NCBI GenBank assembly: GCA_963754125.1
Contig: CAVWEX010000007.1
Coordinates: 186,001 to 250,000, forward strand
DNA: 64,000 bases
DNA from: RPQJ01 sp963754125
GTDB taxonomy: Bacteria; Pseudomonadota; Gammaproteobacteria; Steroidobacterales; Steroidobacteraceae
Direction of reading: 5' to 3'
How positions within the stretch are numbered: position 1 is the stretch's first letter; each line of letters opens with the position of its first letter. The translations under genes and the position numbers were made by a program. This document shows positions 1-9,070 of this stretch, piece after piece. Below the pieces are notes generated by a model, which was not told the DNA's origin, searched no databases, and saw nothing but the letters and a program-made list of their open reading frames with translations.

Positions 1-486
1 CATCCACGCGGTCTGTTCGTGAACCGTCAGGCGCTGCACGAGGATGTCGGTGGTGGGCTCGTCGCTGGCGGCCTCGACCACCGGCAACAGGCTGCGCGCC
101 GTCCTCGCCACGGCCTCGTGCCCTTCCATCAGGATGCGCACCATCTTCATCGCCTTCGGCGGCTCGCTCGGCGCATCCGGCAGGGAGCTGAGCTTGCCGA
201 ACTCGGCATACGAACCCGGCGCCACGTGGCCGAGAGCGCGGATGCGCTCGGCGATCGGATCAACGGCGTTCCACAGCTCCGTGTACTGCGTCATGAACAT
301 CTCGTGCAGGCTGTTGAACATCGGACCCGTCACGTTCCAGTGGAAGTTGTGGGTCGTCAGGTAGAGCGTGTAGGTGTCTGCGAGCAGGCGACTGAGGCCC
401 GCCGAGATCGCCGCACGTTCCGGCTTGCCAATGCCGATATCGATACGCGACGTGGCTTCGGTACGGGTTCTGGCTCGCTTTTTCAT
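1..486 (-). CDS. dps: Dps-family ferritin-like DNA-protection protein (3' end cut by window edge)
   Basis: Reading from the ATG at 486 to the window edge gives 162 codons without a stop. The protein contains the Dps ferroxidase region (TLYLTTHNFHWNVTG, then ELWNAVDPIAERIRALG) and ends in HEQTAWM, which is normally a few residues from the C-terminus, so only a short tail is missing. Dps forms a 12-subunit shell that oxidises and stores iron using peroxide and protects DNA in stationary phase or oxidative stress. The His and Asp/Glu ferroxidase ligands typical of the family are visible. The N-terminus is basic (MKKRARTRTEATSR), which could help DNA binding. katG lies less than 3 kb away, so two peroxide defences are close together. 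Confidence 0.9.
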   Translation of the reverse strand, partial: MKKRARTRTEATSRIDIGIGKPERAAISAGLSRLLADTYTLYLTTHNFHWNVTGPMFNSLHEMFMTQYTELWNAVDPIAERIRALGHVAPGSYAEFGKLSSLPDAPSEPPKAMKMVRILMEGHEAVARTARSLLPVVEAASDEPTTDILVQRLTVHEQTAWM

Positions 487-663
487 GGTCCGTCTCCAGG
501 TGCGTTAGCGCTCGTTGTCGAAGACCCAGAGTGCCCCTTGAAGCGTCTTTGATCCAATCGCCTGATCGGATCCCGTCGATAGCCCGCCTGAATCGCGTCC
601 GCGCGCGGCCCATGCGTCGGGCTTCGCTATAGTACCCGTCGATTCCCGGACGAGGCGACCGAC

Positions 664-1759
664 ATGACCACCAGCAACATCACGCTGCAGATACATCGCC
701 TGCGGCACGGCGAGTCGCGGATCCGCGAGACCACGATGCCGGGCCTCGCCGAAGGGCAGGTGCGTTTCCGCATCGAGCGCTTCGCGGTCACCGCGAATAC
801 CGTGACCTACGCGACCACCGGCGACATCCTCGGCTACTGGGATTTCTTCCCCACCGGCGAACCGGACTGGGGCCATGTGCCCGCCATGGGCTGGGCGGAG
901 ATCGTCGAGTCGCGCCACCCGGACGTCGCTACCGGGAGTCGCTACTACGGTTGGTTCCCGATGGCGCGGTACGTCGACATGACGGTGACGCCGGTCGCCG
1001 AGGGCGTGCGCGACGACGGCCCGCACCGCGCGGCGCATGCGCCCGTTTACCGCTCCTACGTGGCCACGGATCGCGATGCGTTCTACCAGGCGGGTTCAGA
1101 CGCCGAGGATCGACACGCTCTGCTGCGCGGGCTGTTCATCACCGGCTGGCTGGCGGAAGACTATTTCGCCGACAACGACTGGTTCGGCGCGCGGCGGGTC
1201 GTGGTCCTGTCGGCCTCGAGCAAGACGGCCATCGGTTTTGCGCGCTGCGCGGATGCTCGCGCAGGGATCGAGGTCATCGGCGTCACGTCGTCGGGGAACC
1301 ATGCGTTCACCCATCGCCTGGGCTGTTACGACGAGGTCGTCACCTACGACGAGATCGACGACCTCCCCGCGGCGACGCCGATCGTGTCGATCGACATGGC
1401 CGGCAACGGCCCGGTCCTCGCGGCGCGTGCACGCCCACTTCGGCGACCAGCTCAAGCACTCGATGGCCGTGGGCCGCAGCCACCACGACGCGCCCTCGCG
1501 TGGCGCTGCGCTCGCCGGCCCGAAGCCGGTCTTTTTCTTCGCGCCGTCGCAGGTGAAGAAGCGCGTGCAGGACTGGGGCGTGCGCGCCTACCAGGAGCGG
1601 GTCGCCGCGTCGCTCAACGGATTCGTCGCCTGGAGCCACGAGTGGCTGGCCGTCCAGCACTCGTTCGGCGCGGAGTCCGCCGCGGCAACCTGGCACGAGG
1701 TGCACGCGGGACACGTCGCGCCCGAGGTGGGTTACGTCGTCTCCCTGTGGGATCGGTGA
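664..1759 (+). CDS. DUF2855 family protein, interrupted by one frameshift
   Basis: The first 254 or so residues read from ATG 664 (MTTSNITLQIHRLRHGESR) and the rest (HAHFGDQLKHSMAVG to GYVVSLWDR) continues in the next frame to the stop at 1759. The join is near 1425, where removing one C from gcggcgcgtgcacg restores VLAAVHAHFGD. The two halves together match DUF2855, a family of about 360 residues distantly related to medium-chain dehydrogenase/reductases (the segment ARRVVVLSASSKTAIGFA looks like a Rossmann entry). No substrate is known. It converges on rsgA with a 35-bp gap. The family call is from recognition of the conserved segments. Confidence 0.75.
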
Positions 1760-1794
1760 AGCCGGCCTGCGGAACGACGAAAGCGATGACGGGG

Positions 1795-2865
1795 TCAGTC
1801 CCCGCGCCGCTTGTCCTTGAGCCTCATGGCGGAGTGCACGAATCGACCGAATTCGCGGTCCTTCTTTCGTCGCTCCACGTACGACAGATCGTGGAAAGCG
1901 GACTCCTTCCTGAGCTTCAGATAGTCCTGCAGACGTTCGTCGCTCAATTCGTGTCGCTCGATCGCCGCCCGCACGGCGCAACCGGGTTCGCTCGCGTGAG
2001 CGCAATCCGCGAACCGACAGTTCTTCGCAAGCTCCCCGATGTCGGCGAAGGTATCGTCGAGTCCTTCGTCGACCCCAAGCATGCCCAGCTCGCGCATGCC
2101 GGGCATGTCGATCAGCAGGGCTCCGCCTTCGAGCACGACCAGCTGGCGACGCGTGGTCGTGTGCCGCCCTTCGCCGGTGTGGCTGACGGCCCCAGTCTCG
2201 AATTCCGAGCCGCCCGCAACGCGGTTGATTAGCGTCGTCTTCCCCACTCCCGACGAGCCGAGGAGGCAGTAAGTCTTGCCGGGAGCCAGAAGCTCCCGAA
2301 CCCGATCGAGGCCCGCCCCGGTCACATTGCTGAGGGTGATCAAGGTCGTGTCGATTCCGGCGAGCCGGATCCTGCCGATCAACGCTTCCAGCTCATCGAC
2401 GCTGACGAGGTCCGTCTTCGTCAGTAGCAGCACGGGCTCGATGCGCCCTTCCCTCACCATCACCAGGTATCGCTCGAGCCGACGTACGTTGAAATCGAAG
2501 TGGCAGGCCTGGATGACGAACGCCACGTCGATGTTCGCCGCGATCATCTGGAAATCGATGTCCTTGCCGGGCGCTTTCCGTCTCAGGAAGGACTTTCGCG
2601 GCAGCACGCCGTGAATGCTCGCGTGAGACCTGCCGTCGAGGTAGCGCACACAGACCCAATCTCCCACGCAGGGAAGATCGATGGACGACTCGGCGACGAA
2701 CTGGAGTCGGCCCGTCAGCGCGGCGGGCAGCTCGCCGTGTTCGTCGCGGATCAGGTACCGCGCCCTGTCCACGGCGGTGACCCGCGCAATGGACAGGTCG
2801 GTGCCGCAGTGCTCGCGAGCACTTTCCGCGAACGAGTCGTCGAGTCCAAGGTCGCGAAGCTCCAT
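1795..2865 (-). CDS. rsgA: Ribosome small-subunit GTPase RsgA (YjeQ)
   Basis: This 356-residue protein has the circularly permuted GTPase order typical of RsgA: an N-terminal OB-like domain (about 1-100), then G4 TKTD (149-152), G1 GSSGVGKTT (203-211) and G3 DMPG (253-256). A C-terminal zinc module follows with C283, C288, H290 and C296 (NCRFADCAHASEPGC). RsgA acts on the 30S subunit late in assembly, checking the decoding centre and releasing the maturation factor RbfA on GTP hydrolysis. It is transcribed divergently from katG; the 136-bp gap at 2866-3001 must hold both promoters. No disruption is seen. Confidence 0.95.
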   Translation of the reverse strand: MELRDLGLDDSFAESAREHCGTDLSIARVTAVDRARYLIRDEHGELPAALTGRLQFVAESSIDLPCVGDWVCVRYLDGRSHASIHGVLPRKSFLRRKAPGKDIDFQMIAANIDVAFVIQACHFDFNVRRLERYLVMVREGRIEPVLLLTKTDLVSVDELEALIGRIRLAGIDTTLITLSNVTGAGLDRVRELLAPGKTYCLLGSSGVGKTTLINRVAGGSEFETGAVSHTGEGRHTTTRRQLVVLEGGALLIDMPGMRELGMLGVDEGLDDTFADIGELAKNCRFADCAHASEPGCAVRAAIERHELSDERLQDYLKLRKESAFHDLSYVERRKKDREFGRFVHSAMRLKDKRRGD

Positions 2866-3001
2866 GACCGCAATCTCTCAGAAGCCGACCGGCTTGCCAA
2901 TGGACCTGCCTATTTCCCCCATCAGCAGAATGAATTGGATCGCCAGCCGCGAACGCACTACCGTCGGACGAGACCACAACAGGAATCGAAAGGAGCAAGC
3001 C

Positions 3002-5194
3002 ATGTCGACTGAAGCGAAGTGCCCGTTCGTCCCGATGCACGGTGCCCGCACTCATGCCAGCGCCCAGTCGAACAGCAACTGGTGGCCCAATCGGCTGAAC
3101 GTCCAGATCCTCCACCAGCACTCCGTGAAGTCCAATCCGATGGGCGGGCAGTTCGACTATGCGGAGGAGTTCGAGAAGCTCGACCTGGCCGCGCTGAAGA
3201 AAGACCTCTACGCGCTGATGACCGATTCGCAGGACTGGTGGCCGGCCGACTGGGGCCACTACGGTGGCTTGTTCATCCGCATGGCCTGGCACAGCGCGGG
3301 AACGTACCGGATCTCGGACGGGCGCGGCGGTGGCGGCACCGGAAGCCAGCGTTTCGCGCCGATCAACAGCTGGCCCGACAACGGCAACCTCGACAAGGCG
3401 CGGCGGCTGCTCTGGCCCATCAAGAAGAAATACGGCAACAGGATTTCCTGGGCCGACCTGATGATCCTGGCCGGCAACTGCGCGCTCGAATCCATGGGCT
3501 TCAAGACCTTCGGCTTCGGCGGCGGCCGCGAGGACATCTGGGAACCCGAGGAGGACATCTACTGGGGCAAGGAGACCACGTGGCTCGGCGACGAGCGCTA
3601 CACCGGGGACCGTGAACTGGAGAACCCGCTCGGCGCCGTGCAGATGGGCCTCATCTACGTGAACCCCGAGGGCCCGAACGGCAACCCCGACCCGGTGGCC
3701 TCGGGTCGCGACGTGCGCGAAACCTTCGCCCGCATGGCGATGAACGACGAGGAGACGGTCGCGCTTGTGGCCGGCGGCCACACGTTCGGCAAGTGTCACG
3801 GCGCAGGCGATCCGGCGCTGGTGGGCCGCGAGCCCGAAGGCGCGCCCCTCGAGGCGATGGGCCTCGGCTGGACGAACGCCTTCGGCACCGGCAAGGGCGT
3901 GCACTGCACGACCAGCGGCATCGAAGGGGCCTGGAAGCCGAATCCGACCAAGTGGGACATGGGCTATTTCGACATGCTGTTCGGCTACGAGTGGGAGCTG
4001 ACGAAGAGCCCCGCCGGGGCCCACCAGTGGGTAGCGAAGAATGTCAGGCCGGAGCACATGATTCCCGACGCCCACGACCCGTCGAAGCAGCACGCGCCGA
4101 TCATGACGACGGCCGACCTGTCGCTGCGCTTCGACCCGGCCTACGAGAAGATCTCGCGCCGGTTCCACCAGCACCCGCAGGAATTCGCCGACGCCTTCGC
4201 GCGCGCCTGGTTCAAGCTGACCCACCGCGACATGGGTCCGCGCGTGCGCTACCTCGGGCCCGAGGTGCCCGCCGAAGAGCTGATCTGGCAGGACCCGGTC
4301 CCGGCGGTGGACCATGAACTCGTGAACGAGCAGGACGTCGCGGCGCTGAAGGCCACCGTCCTCGCGTCGGGCTTGTCGATCTCCCAGCTCGTCACCACGG
4401 CGTGGGCGTCGGCCGCGACGTTCCGTGGCTCGGACATGCGCGGCGGCGCCAACGGGGCGCGCATCCGCCTCGCGCCGCAGAAGGACTGGGCGGCGAACCA
4501 GCCGGCTGAACTCGCGAAGGTTCTCCGGGGGCTCGAAGCCATCCAGAAGGCATTCAGCGAGGTCCACGCTGGAAGGAAGAAGGTCTCGCTGGCCGATCTC
4601 ATCGTGCTGGCGGGCTGCGCTGCCGTCGAGGAGGCCGCGAGAAAGGCGGGTCACGAGATCAAGGTGCCCTTCGCGCCTGGACGCACGGATGCCTCGCAGG
4701 AGCAGACCGACGTGGAGTCGTTCGCCCCGCTGGAGCCCGTCGCGGACGGCTTCCGGAATTACCTCCGTGCAGGCCTCGAGACGCCCGCCGAAGAGTTGTT
4801 GCTGGATCGCGCCCAGTTGATGACGCTGACCGCCCCGGAGATGACGGTGCTGGTCGGCGGCCTGCGTGCCTTGAACGCCAACGTCGGGCAGTCCAGCCAC
4901 GGGGTCCTCACCAGCACACCCGGGACATTGACGAACGATTTCTTCGTCAACTTGCTCGACATGGGCATCGAGTGGCGCCCTTCCTCGACCGAGGGGGTCT
5001 ACGAGGGACGTGATCGCGCGTCGGGTCAGGTCAAGTGGACGGGCACTCGCGTCGACCTGGTGTTTGGTTCGAACTCCGAGCTCAGGGCGCTGGCCGAGGT
5101 CTATGCCTGTGACGACAACGGGCCGAAGTTCGTGACGGACTTCGTTGCGGCGTGGAACAAGGTGATGAACCTGGACCGCTTCGACCTGGAGTAA
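3002..5194 (+). CDS. katG: Catalase-peroxidase KatG
   Basis: The ATG at 3002 follows a good ribosome-binding site (aaaggag) and gives 730 residues, the usual KatG length. The distal haem pocket RMAWHSAGTYR, the Tyr in VQMGLIYVNPEGPNG and the Met in FARMAMNDEET form the covalent Trp-Tyr-Met adduct needed for catalase activity. The proximal haem ligand is the His in GGHTFGKCHG. The C-terminal half is the degenerate second peroxidase domain. The enzyme removes hydrogen peroxide in the cytoplasm. Upstream in-frame codons exist, but the start at 3002 (MSTEAKCPF) matches the family. Regulation by an OxyR-like factor is plausible, but no site was resolved. Confidence 0.97.
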   Translation: MSTEAKCPFVPMHGARTHASAQSNSNWWPNRLNVQILHQHSVKSNPMGGQFDYAEEFEKLDLAALKKDLYALMTDSQDWWPADWGHYGGLFIRMAWHSAGTYRISDGRGGGGTGSQRFAPINSWPDNGNLDKARRLLWPIKKKYGNRISWADLMILAGNCALESMGFKTFGFGGGREDIWEPEEDIYWGKETTWLGDERYTGDRELENPLGAVQMGLIYVNPEGPNGNPDPVASGRDVRETFARMAMNDEETVALVAGGHTFGKCHGAGDPALVGREPEGAPLEAMGLGWTNAFGTGKGVHCTTSGIEGAWKPNPTKWDMGYFDMLFGYEWELTKSPAGAHQWVAKNVRPEHMIPDAHDPSKQHAPIMTTADLSLRFDPAYEKISRRFHQHPQEFADAFARAWFKLTHRDMGPRVRYLGPEVPAEELIWQDPVPAVDHELVNEQDVAALKATVLASGLSISQLVTTAWASAATFRGSDMRGGANGARIRLAPQKDWAANQPAELAKVLRGLEAIQKAFSEVHAGRKKVSLADLIVLAGCAAVEEAARKAGHEIKVPFAPGRTDASQEQTDVESFAPLEPVADGFRNYLRAGLETPAEELLLDRAQLMTLTAPEMTVLVGGLRALNANVGQSSHGVLTSTPGTLTNDFFVNLLDMGIEWRPSSTEGVYEGRDRASGQVKWTGTRVDLVFGSNSELRALAEVYACDDNGPKFVTDFVAAWNKVMNLDRFDLE

Positions 5195-5252
5195 TTTCCA
5201 AAGGACGATCAATTAATGAATGTCATGAGCGCCCGCTGGAGGAATTATTGAC

Positions 5253-5274
5253 TATTCTAGTACTCACTAGAATA
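5253..5274. promoter_or_regulatory. Perfect inverted repeat, predicted operator of the ArsR-rhodanese regulator
   Basis: Arms TATTCTAGT (5253-5261) and ACTAGAATA (5266-5274) are perfectly complementary around the 4-nt spacer ACTC. The element sits 8 bp before the ATG of the ArsR-family gene, where a bound dimer would block transcription or translation initiation. ArsR repressors bind such palindromes and control their own operons. It is an AT-rich island in GC-rich surroundings, which argues against chance. Binding itself is inferred. Confidence 0.75.
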
Positions 5275-5282
5275 CTCGCACG

Positions 5283-5993
5283 ATGCCGACGACCCAGCGC
5301 CAGTACAAGGACGCGATCTACGAGCAGGTCGCGCGTATCAGCAAGGCCGCCTCGGCGCCGAAGCGGCTCGAGCTGCTCGACCTGCTCTCGCAGGGCCCGC
5401 GCACCGTCGAGGCCTTGGCCGGTCTCGCCAACGTCACGGTCGGCAATGCGTCCCAGCACCTGAAGATCCTGCGTGCGGCGCGTCTCGTCGACGCAAGCAA
5501 GCACGGTCTCTACGTAGAGTACCGGCTCGCGGACGAGGCGGTCGCTCACTTCTTCATCGTCCTGCGTTCCCTGGCGACCTCCCGCCTCGCGGAGATCGAG
5601 CGCGTGACGCACGAATTCCTCGAGCGCCGCAGCGAGCTCGAGGTCATCCCGAGCGACGAGCTGGCGCGCCGCGTGCGTAGCGGCGAGGTCACCGTGCTCG
5701 ATGTCCGGCCGCTCGAGGAGTACGAAGCCGGGCACATTCCCGGCGCCCGCTCGATTCCCGTGGGCGAACTGGCCGAGCGCCTCAGGGAGATTCCCAAGGA
5801 CCGCGAGGTCGTCGCGTACTGCCGCGGCCCGTACTGCGTCATGGCCATCGAGGCCGTGGAGTTGCTGAGGCACAAGGGATTCCGGGCGCATCGCATGGAG
5901 CAGGGGATTGCCGACTGGCGTGCCCGTGGCTGGCGAGTCGCGGTCCCGAGCCGGCGCGCCCGGGAGGTCCGGCGCACCGGAGCGCGCGCATGA
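5283..5993 (+). CDS. ArsR-family transcriptional regulator with C-terminal rhodanese domain
   Basis: Residues 1-100 form a winged helix-turn-helix of the ArsR type (KRLELLDLLSQGPRTVEAL, then NASQHLKILRAARLVD). Residues about 120-220 are a rhodanese domain with the catalytic loop YCRGPYCV, giving C180 and C185. The HTH part has no cysteines, so unlike BigR or SqrR any sulfur sensing would have to involve the rhodanese cysteines; this is inference. The stop overlaps the MFS start (ATGA at 5990-5993). The perfect palindrome just upstream is its likely operator. It probably represses the sulfur-handling operon until persulfide or a related signal appears. Confidence 0.88.
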   Translation: MPTTQRQYKDAIYEQVARISKAASAPKRLELLDLLSQGPRTVEALAGLANVTVGNASQHLKILRAARLVDASKHGLYVEYRLADEAVAHFFIVLRSLATSRLAEIERVTHEFLERRSELEVIPSDELARRVRSGEVTVLDVRPLEEYEAGHIPGARSIPVGELAERLREIPKDREVVAYCRGPYCVMAIEAVELLRHKGFRAHRMEQGIADWRARGWRVAVPSRRAREVRRTGARA

Positions 5994-7256
5994 CCGACGT
6001 TCGACTCGGGCTGCGAGAGAACCTCTGGCAGTTCTCGCTGCTCGTGGTCGTGAACGCGTTCGTCGGCGCCATGATCGGCCTCGAGCGATCCATCCTGCCG
6101 CCGCTGGCCGAGCAGGAATTCCAGCTGGTCGCGAAGACCGCGGTGCTGTCGTTCATCGTGGTGTTCGGCGTCACCAAGGCCTTCACCAATTACCTCGCCG
6201 GCCGCCTGTCCGACCGCTTCGGTCGCAAGCACGTGCTGGTCGCGGGCTGGTTGGTGGCGGTGCCCGTGCCGTTCCTGCTGATGTGGGCGCCGTCGTGGTC
6301 CTGGGTGCTGGCGGCCAATGCGCTGCTCGGCGTGAGCCAGGGCCTCACGTGGTCGACGACGGTGATCATGAAGATCGACCTCGCCGGTCCGAAGAACCGT
6401 GGGCTCGCGATGGGCCTCAACGAGTTCGCGGGCTACTTCGCCGTCGCCGGCAGCGCACTCGCGACCGGGTACATCGCCGCGCGGTACGGGCTGCGCCCCG
6501 AGCCGTTCTACCTGGGTGTGGTGTTCGTGGCGGTGGGCCTGCTGCTGTCGGTGCTGCTCGTGCGCGAGACCGCACACCACGTCGCGCATGAGTCGAAGCT
6601 GCACGGCGAGCTCGCGTCGCATGAACGGCCGACCCAGCGCGAGATCTTCTGGCGCACGACGCTCACGGATCGCGACCTTTCGAGCGTCAGCCAGGCGGGC
6701 CTCGTCAACAACCTCAACGATGGCATGGCGTGGGGCCTGTTCCCGCTGTTCTTCGTCGCGGCCGGCATGAATCTCGAACAGATCGGCACGCTGGCGGCCG
6801 TCTATCCCGCCACCTGGGGCATCGGCCAGCTGTTCACCGGGGCGTGGTCCGACCGGGTGGGGCGCAAGTGGCTCATCGCGTCGGGCATGTGGGTCCAGGC
6901 CGTCGGCATTGCAGTGGTGATCATGGCCGGACGGGTTTGCGGGATATGCGGCCGGGCGGCCCTGCTGGGTATCGGCACGGCGATGGTCTACCCGACGCTG
7001 CTCGCCGCGATCGGGGACGTCGCGCATCCGTCTTGGCGCGCCTCGTCGGTCGGCGTGTATCGCCTGTGGCGCGATCTCGGCTACGCCTTCGGGGCGCTGC
7101 TGGCCGGACTGATCGCCGACGCGCTTGGACTCCCCGCGGCCATGTGGGCAGTGGCCGCGATCACGTTCGCCTCCGGCGCCGTGGTCGCCGTCCGGATGAA
7201 CGAGACCCTGAAGCGCAGCAATCCAGACGCCGCAGCTCGGCGAAGGCACGTCATGC
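5990..7256 (+). CDS. MFS transporter, 3' end disturbed by frameshift
   Basis: A 12-helix major facilitator with the loop motif GRLSDRFGRKHVL near residue 75 and its repeat GAWSDRVGRKWLI in the second half. It starts on an ATGA overlap with the regulator. The substrate is unknown; export of sulfite, thiosulfate or an organosulfur compound would suit the operon. Two oddities are seen. Around 6935-6960 the stretch GRVCGICGR becomes the hydrophobic GRFAGYAAG if one G is removed and one added in nearby G runs, a compensating pair of indels. Also, the frame has no stop at the natural end (about 7200-7256) and runs on through the next gene as Arg-rich nonsense, so a frameshift near the C-terminus is likely and the end given is approximate. 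Confidence 0.8.
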
Positions 7257-7562
7257 GTGGAAACGGCGGATCTCGACGCACTGGCCCGGACTCGATCCCT
7301 CGTGATCGTCGACGTCCGATCACCCGAGGAGTTCGGCGCCGGCCATGTGACGGATGCCGTCAATATCCCGCTCGACGCGCTCGACACCCGCGCCGGCGAA
7401 CTCCGCCGCGATGCGCTCGTCGTCACCGTCTGCGCCAAGGGTGGCGGACGATCGGAGCGCGCGGCCGCGCTGCTGCGTGCCCGCGGATTCAGCCAGGTCC
7501 GTTCGCTGTGCGGCGGGACGGACGCGTGGCGCAAGCAGGCCGCACGCGGAGCCGGATCATGA
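7257..7562 (+). CDS. Single-domain rhodanese sulfurtransferase
   Basis: A 101-residue rhodanese with DVRSPEEFGAGHV and the active-site loop VCAKGGGRSERAA, whose Cys carries the persulfide. The start used is GTG 7257 (VETADLDALART); the same frame is open upstream to the region where the MFS reading frame breaks, so a longer start is possible. The stop overlaps the next gene (ATGA, 7559-7562). Rhodaneses of this size move sulfane sulfur from thiosulfate or persulfides to acceptors; here the DsrE-like protein and the cysteine desulfurase are the obvious partners. Confidence 0.88.
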   Translation: METADLDALARTRSLVIVDVRSPEEFGAGHVTDAVNIPLDALDTRAGELRRDALVVTVCAKGGGRSERAAALLRARGFSQVRSLCGGTDAWRKQAARGAGS

Positions 7563-7915
7563 GCAAGACGCTGTTCATCCTGAACGACCCGCCCTACGGA
7601 ACGGAGCGCAGCTACAACGCACTGCGGCTCGCCGGTACGCTGGCCCGCCGACCGGGCGAGGAGGTGAAGGTGTTCCTGATGGGCGATGCCGCGAGCTGCG
7701 CGAAAGCGAACCAGAAGGTGCCGCCGGGTTACTACAACGTCGAGGTGATGTTGCAGGGTCCGGCGTCGCGCCACGGCGTCGAGATTGGCGTCTGCGGCAC
7801 CTGCATGGATGCCCGCGGTATCTCGGATGCCGAGCTTGCCGAAGGAACCCAGCGCGGCTCCTTGAGCCAGCTGACCGACTGGACCGCCTGGGCCGACAAG
7901 ACGCTGGTGTTCTGA
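7559..7915 (+). CDS. DsrE-family sulfur-carrier-like protein
   Basis: 118 residues from ATG 7559, which overlaps the rhodanese stop. It matches the small DsrE/YchN family: an N-terminal strand KTLFILNDPPYGTERSYNALR, then EEVKVFLMGDAASCA, and a cysteine pair in IGVCGTCMDARG (C79, C82). Proteins of this fold carry sulfur on a conserved cysteine, as TusD and DsrE do, though many members are not assigned a partner. Only 3 bp separate it from the cysteine desulfurase start, so the two are probably co-translated. Confidence 0.85.
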   Translation: MSKTLFILNDPPYGTERSYNALRLAGTLARRPGEEVKVFLMGDAASCAKANQKVPPGYYNVEVMLQGPASRHGVEIGVCGTCMDARGISDAELAEGTQRGSLSQLTDWTAWADKTLVF

Positions 7916-7918
7916 GTC

Positions 7919-9070
7919 ATGGCCGCCGAACTGCCGATCTACCTCGACCACAACGCCACGACACCCGTGCTGCCGGAGGTCGTGGACGCAATGCTGCCGT
8001 ACCTGCGTGAGCATTTCGGCAACCCGTCGAGTGGCCACGTCTACGGCCAGGCGGCCGAGATGGCGGTCACGCGGGCCCGCGGCCAGGTTGCAGCGTTGCT
8101 CGGCTGCAGTGCGGAGGAGATCGTCTTCACCTCCGGCGGCACCGAGGCCAACAACCTTGCGATCCGCGGGGTGTGCGAGGCGCGCGGGGATCGCCGTCAC
8201 GTGATCACCACGGTCATCGAGCATCCGGCGACCGGCAAGCCCTGCGCGTGGCTCGAGCAGCACGGCTGGCGCGTGACGCGGATCGGTGTCGATTCCGGAT
8301 GGACGGGCGCGGGTGGACGAGGCGCGTACCGCGACCGACGCAGGCACCGCCCTGGTGACGGTCATGCACTCGAACAACGAGACCGGGGTGCTCCAGCCGA
8401 TTGCGGAACTCACGAGCCTGGCACATGAGTGCGGCGCGGTCATCCACACGGATGCAGCCCAGTCCGTCGGCAAGGTCCCGGTCAACGTGCGCGAACTCGG
8501 CGTCGACCTGCTCTCTTTGGCGGGCCACAAGCTGTATGCGCCGAAGGGGAGTCGGCGCGCTGTACGTGCGCCGCGATACTCCGCTGCACCCTTTCGTGCT
8601 CGGGGCGGGCCATGAGCACGGCCTGCGACCCGGTACCGAGAACGTCGCTTCCATCGTCGGGCTGGGTCTGGCATGCGAGCTCGCGACCCGGGACCTCGAC
8701 GACCTGGCCGCACGCATTCGGCATCTGCGGGACGAACTCTGCGAGCGCCTGGCCGCGGAGATCCCGGACCTCCGGCTGAATGGCGACCCGGTGCGGCGCC
8801 TCCCGAATACCCTCAGCGTTCGCTTCCCTCGCGTCACCGGCAACGAGGTTCTGGCGCGGCGCACCGACTGTGGCCGCTTCGACGGGCTCGGCGTGCCATG
8901 CAGGCCACGAGAGCGCATCGGCAGTCATTCTGGCGATGGGCGTTCCGGAGGCCGAGGCGCTGGGTACCGTCCGCCTCACGCTGGGCAGGGGTACGACGCC
9001 ATATGATGTTTCGCGCGCCGCGGACGCCCTGATCGGGTCATGGCGCCGAATTCAATCGAGGCAGCGGTGA
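7919..9070 (+). CDS. Cysteine desulfurase (IscS/NifS-like), broken by three frameshifts
   Basis: The pieces in order are LPIYLDHNATTPVLPEVVDA to ITTVIEHPA (from ATG 7919), then ALVTVMHSNNETGVLQPI with IHTDAAQSVGKVPV and the PLP lysine in LAGHKLYAPKG, then LYVRRDTPLHPFVLGAG to NTLSVRFPRVTG, then STGSACHAGHESASAV with the catalytic Cys, ending at 9070. Frame changes fall near 8302 (extra G in ttccggatgg), 8548 (extra A in aaggggagtc) and 8853 (extra G in gcgcggcgc). All catalytic elements survive, so sequencing error is more likely than decay. The enzyme would make alanine and a protein-bound persulfide from cysteine. Its TGA overlaps the next ATG (TGATG, 9068-9072). Confidence 0.85.

Noticed and set aside
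2393..5212. A 939-codon open frame on the minus strand over katG
   Set aside because: katG is complete and conserved on the other strand; the frame has the Arg/Val/Ala composition of an antisense shadow.
5990..7915. A single MFS-DsrE fusion protein of 641 residues
   Set aside because: The stretch between the two domains is the rhodanese gene read out of frame (Arg-rich), and both rhodanese and DsrE have their own overlapping start codons.
5546..8713. A 1055-codon open frame on the minus strand
   Set aside because: It lies opposite the sulfur operon, is Arg/His-rich and low in normal protein character; it is a shadow of GC-rich coding DNA.
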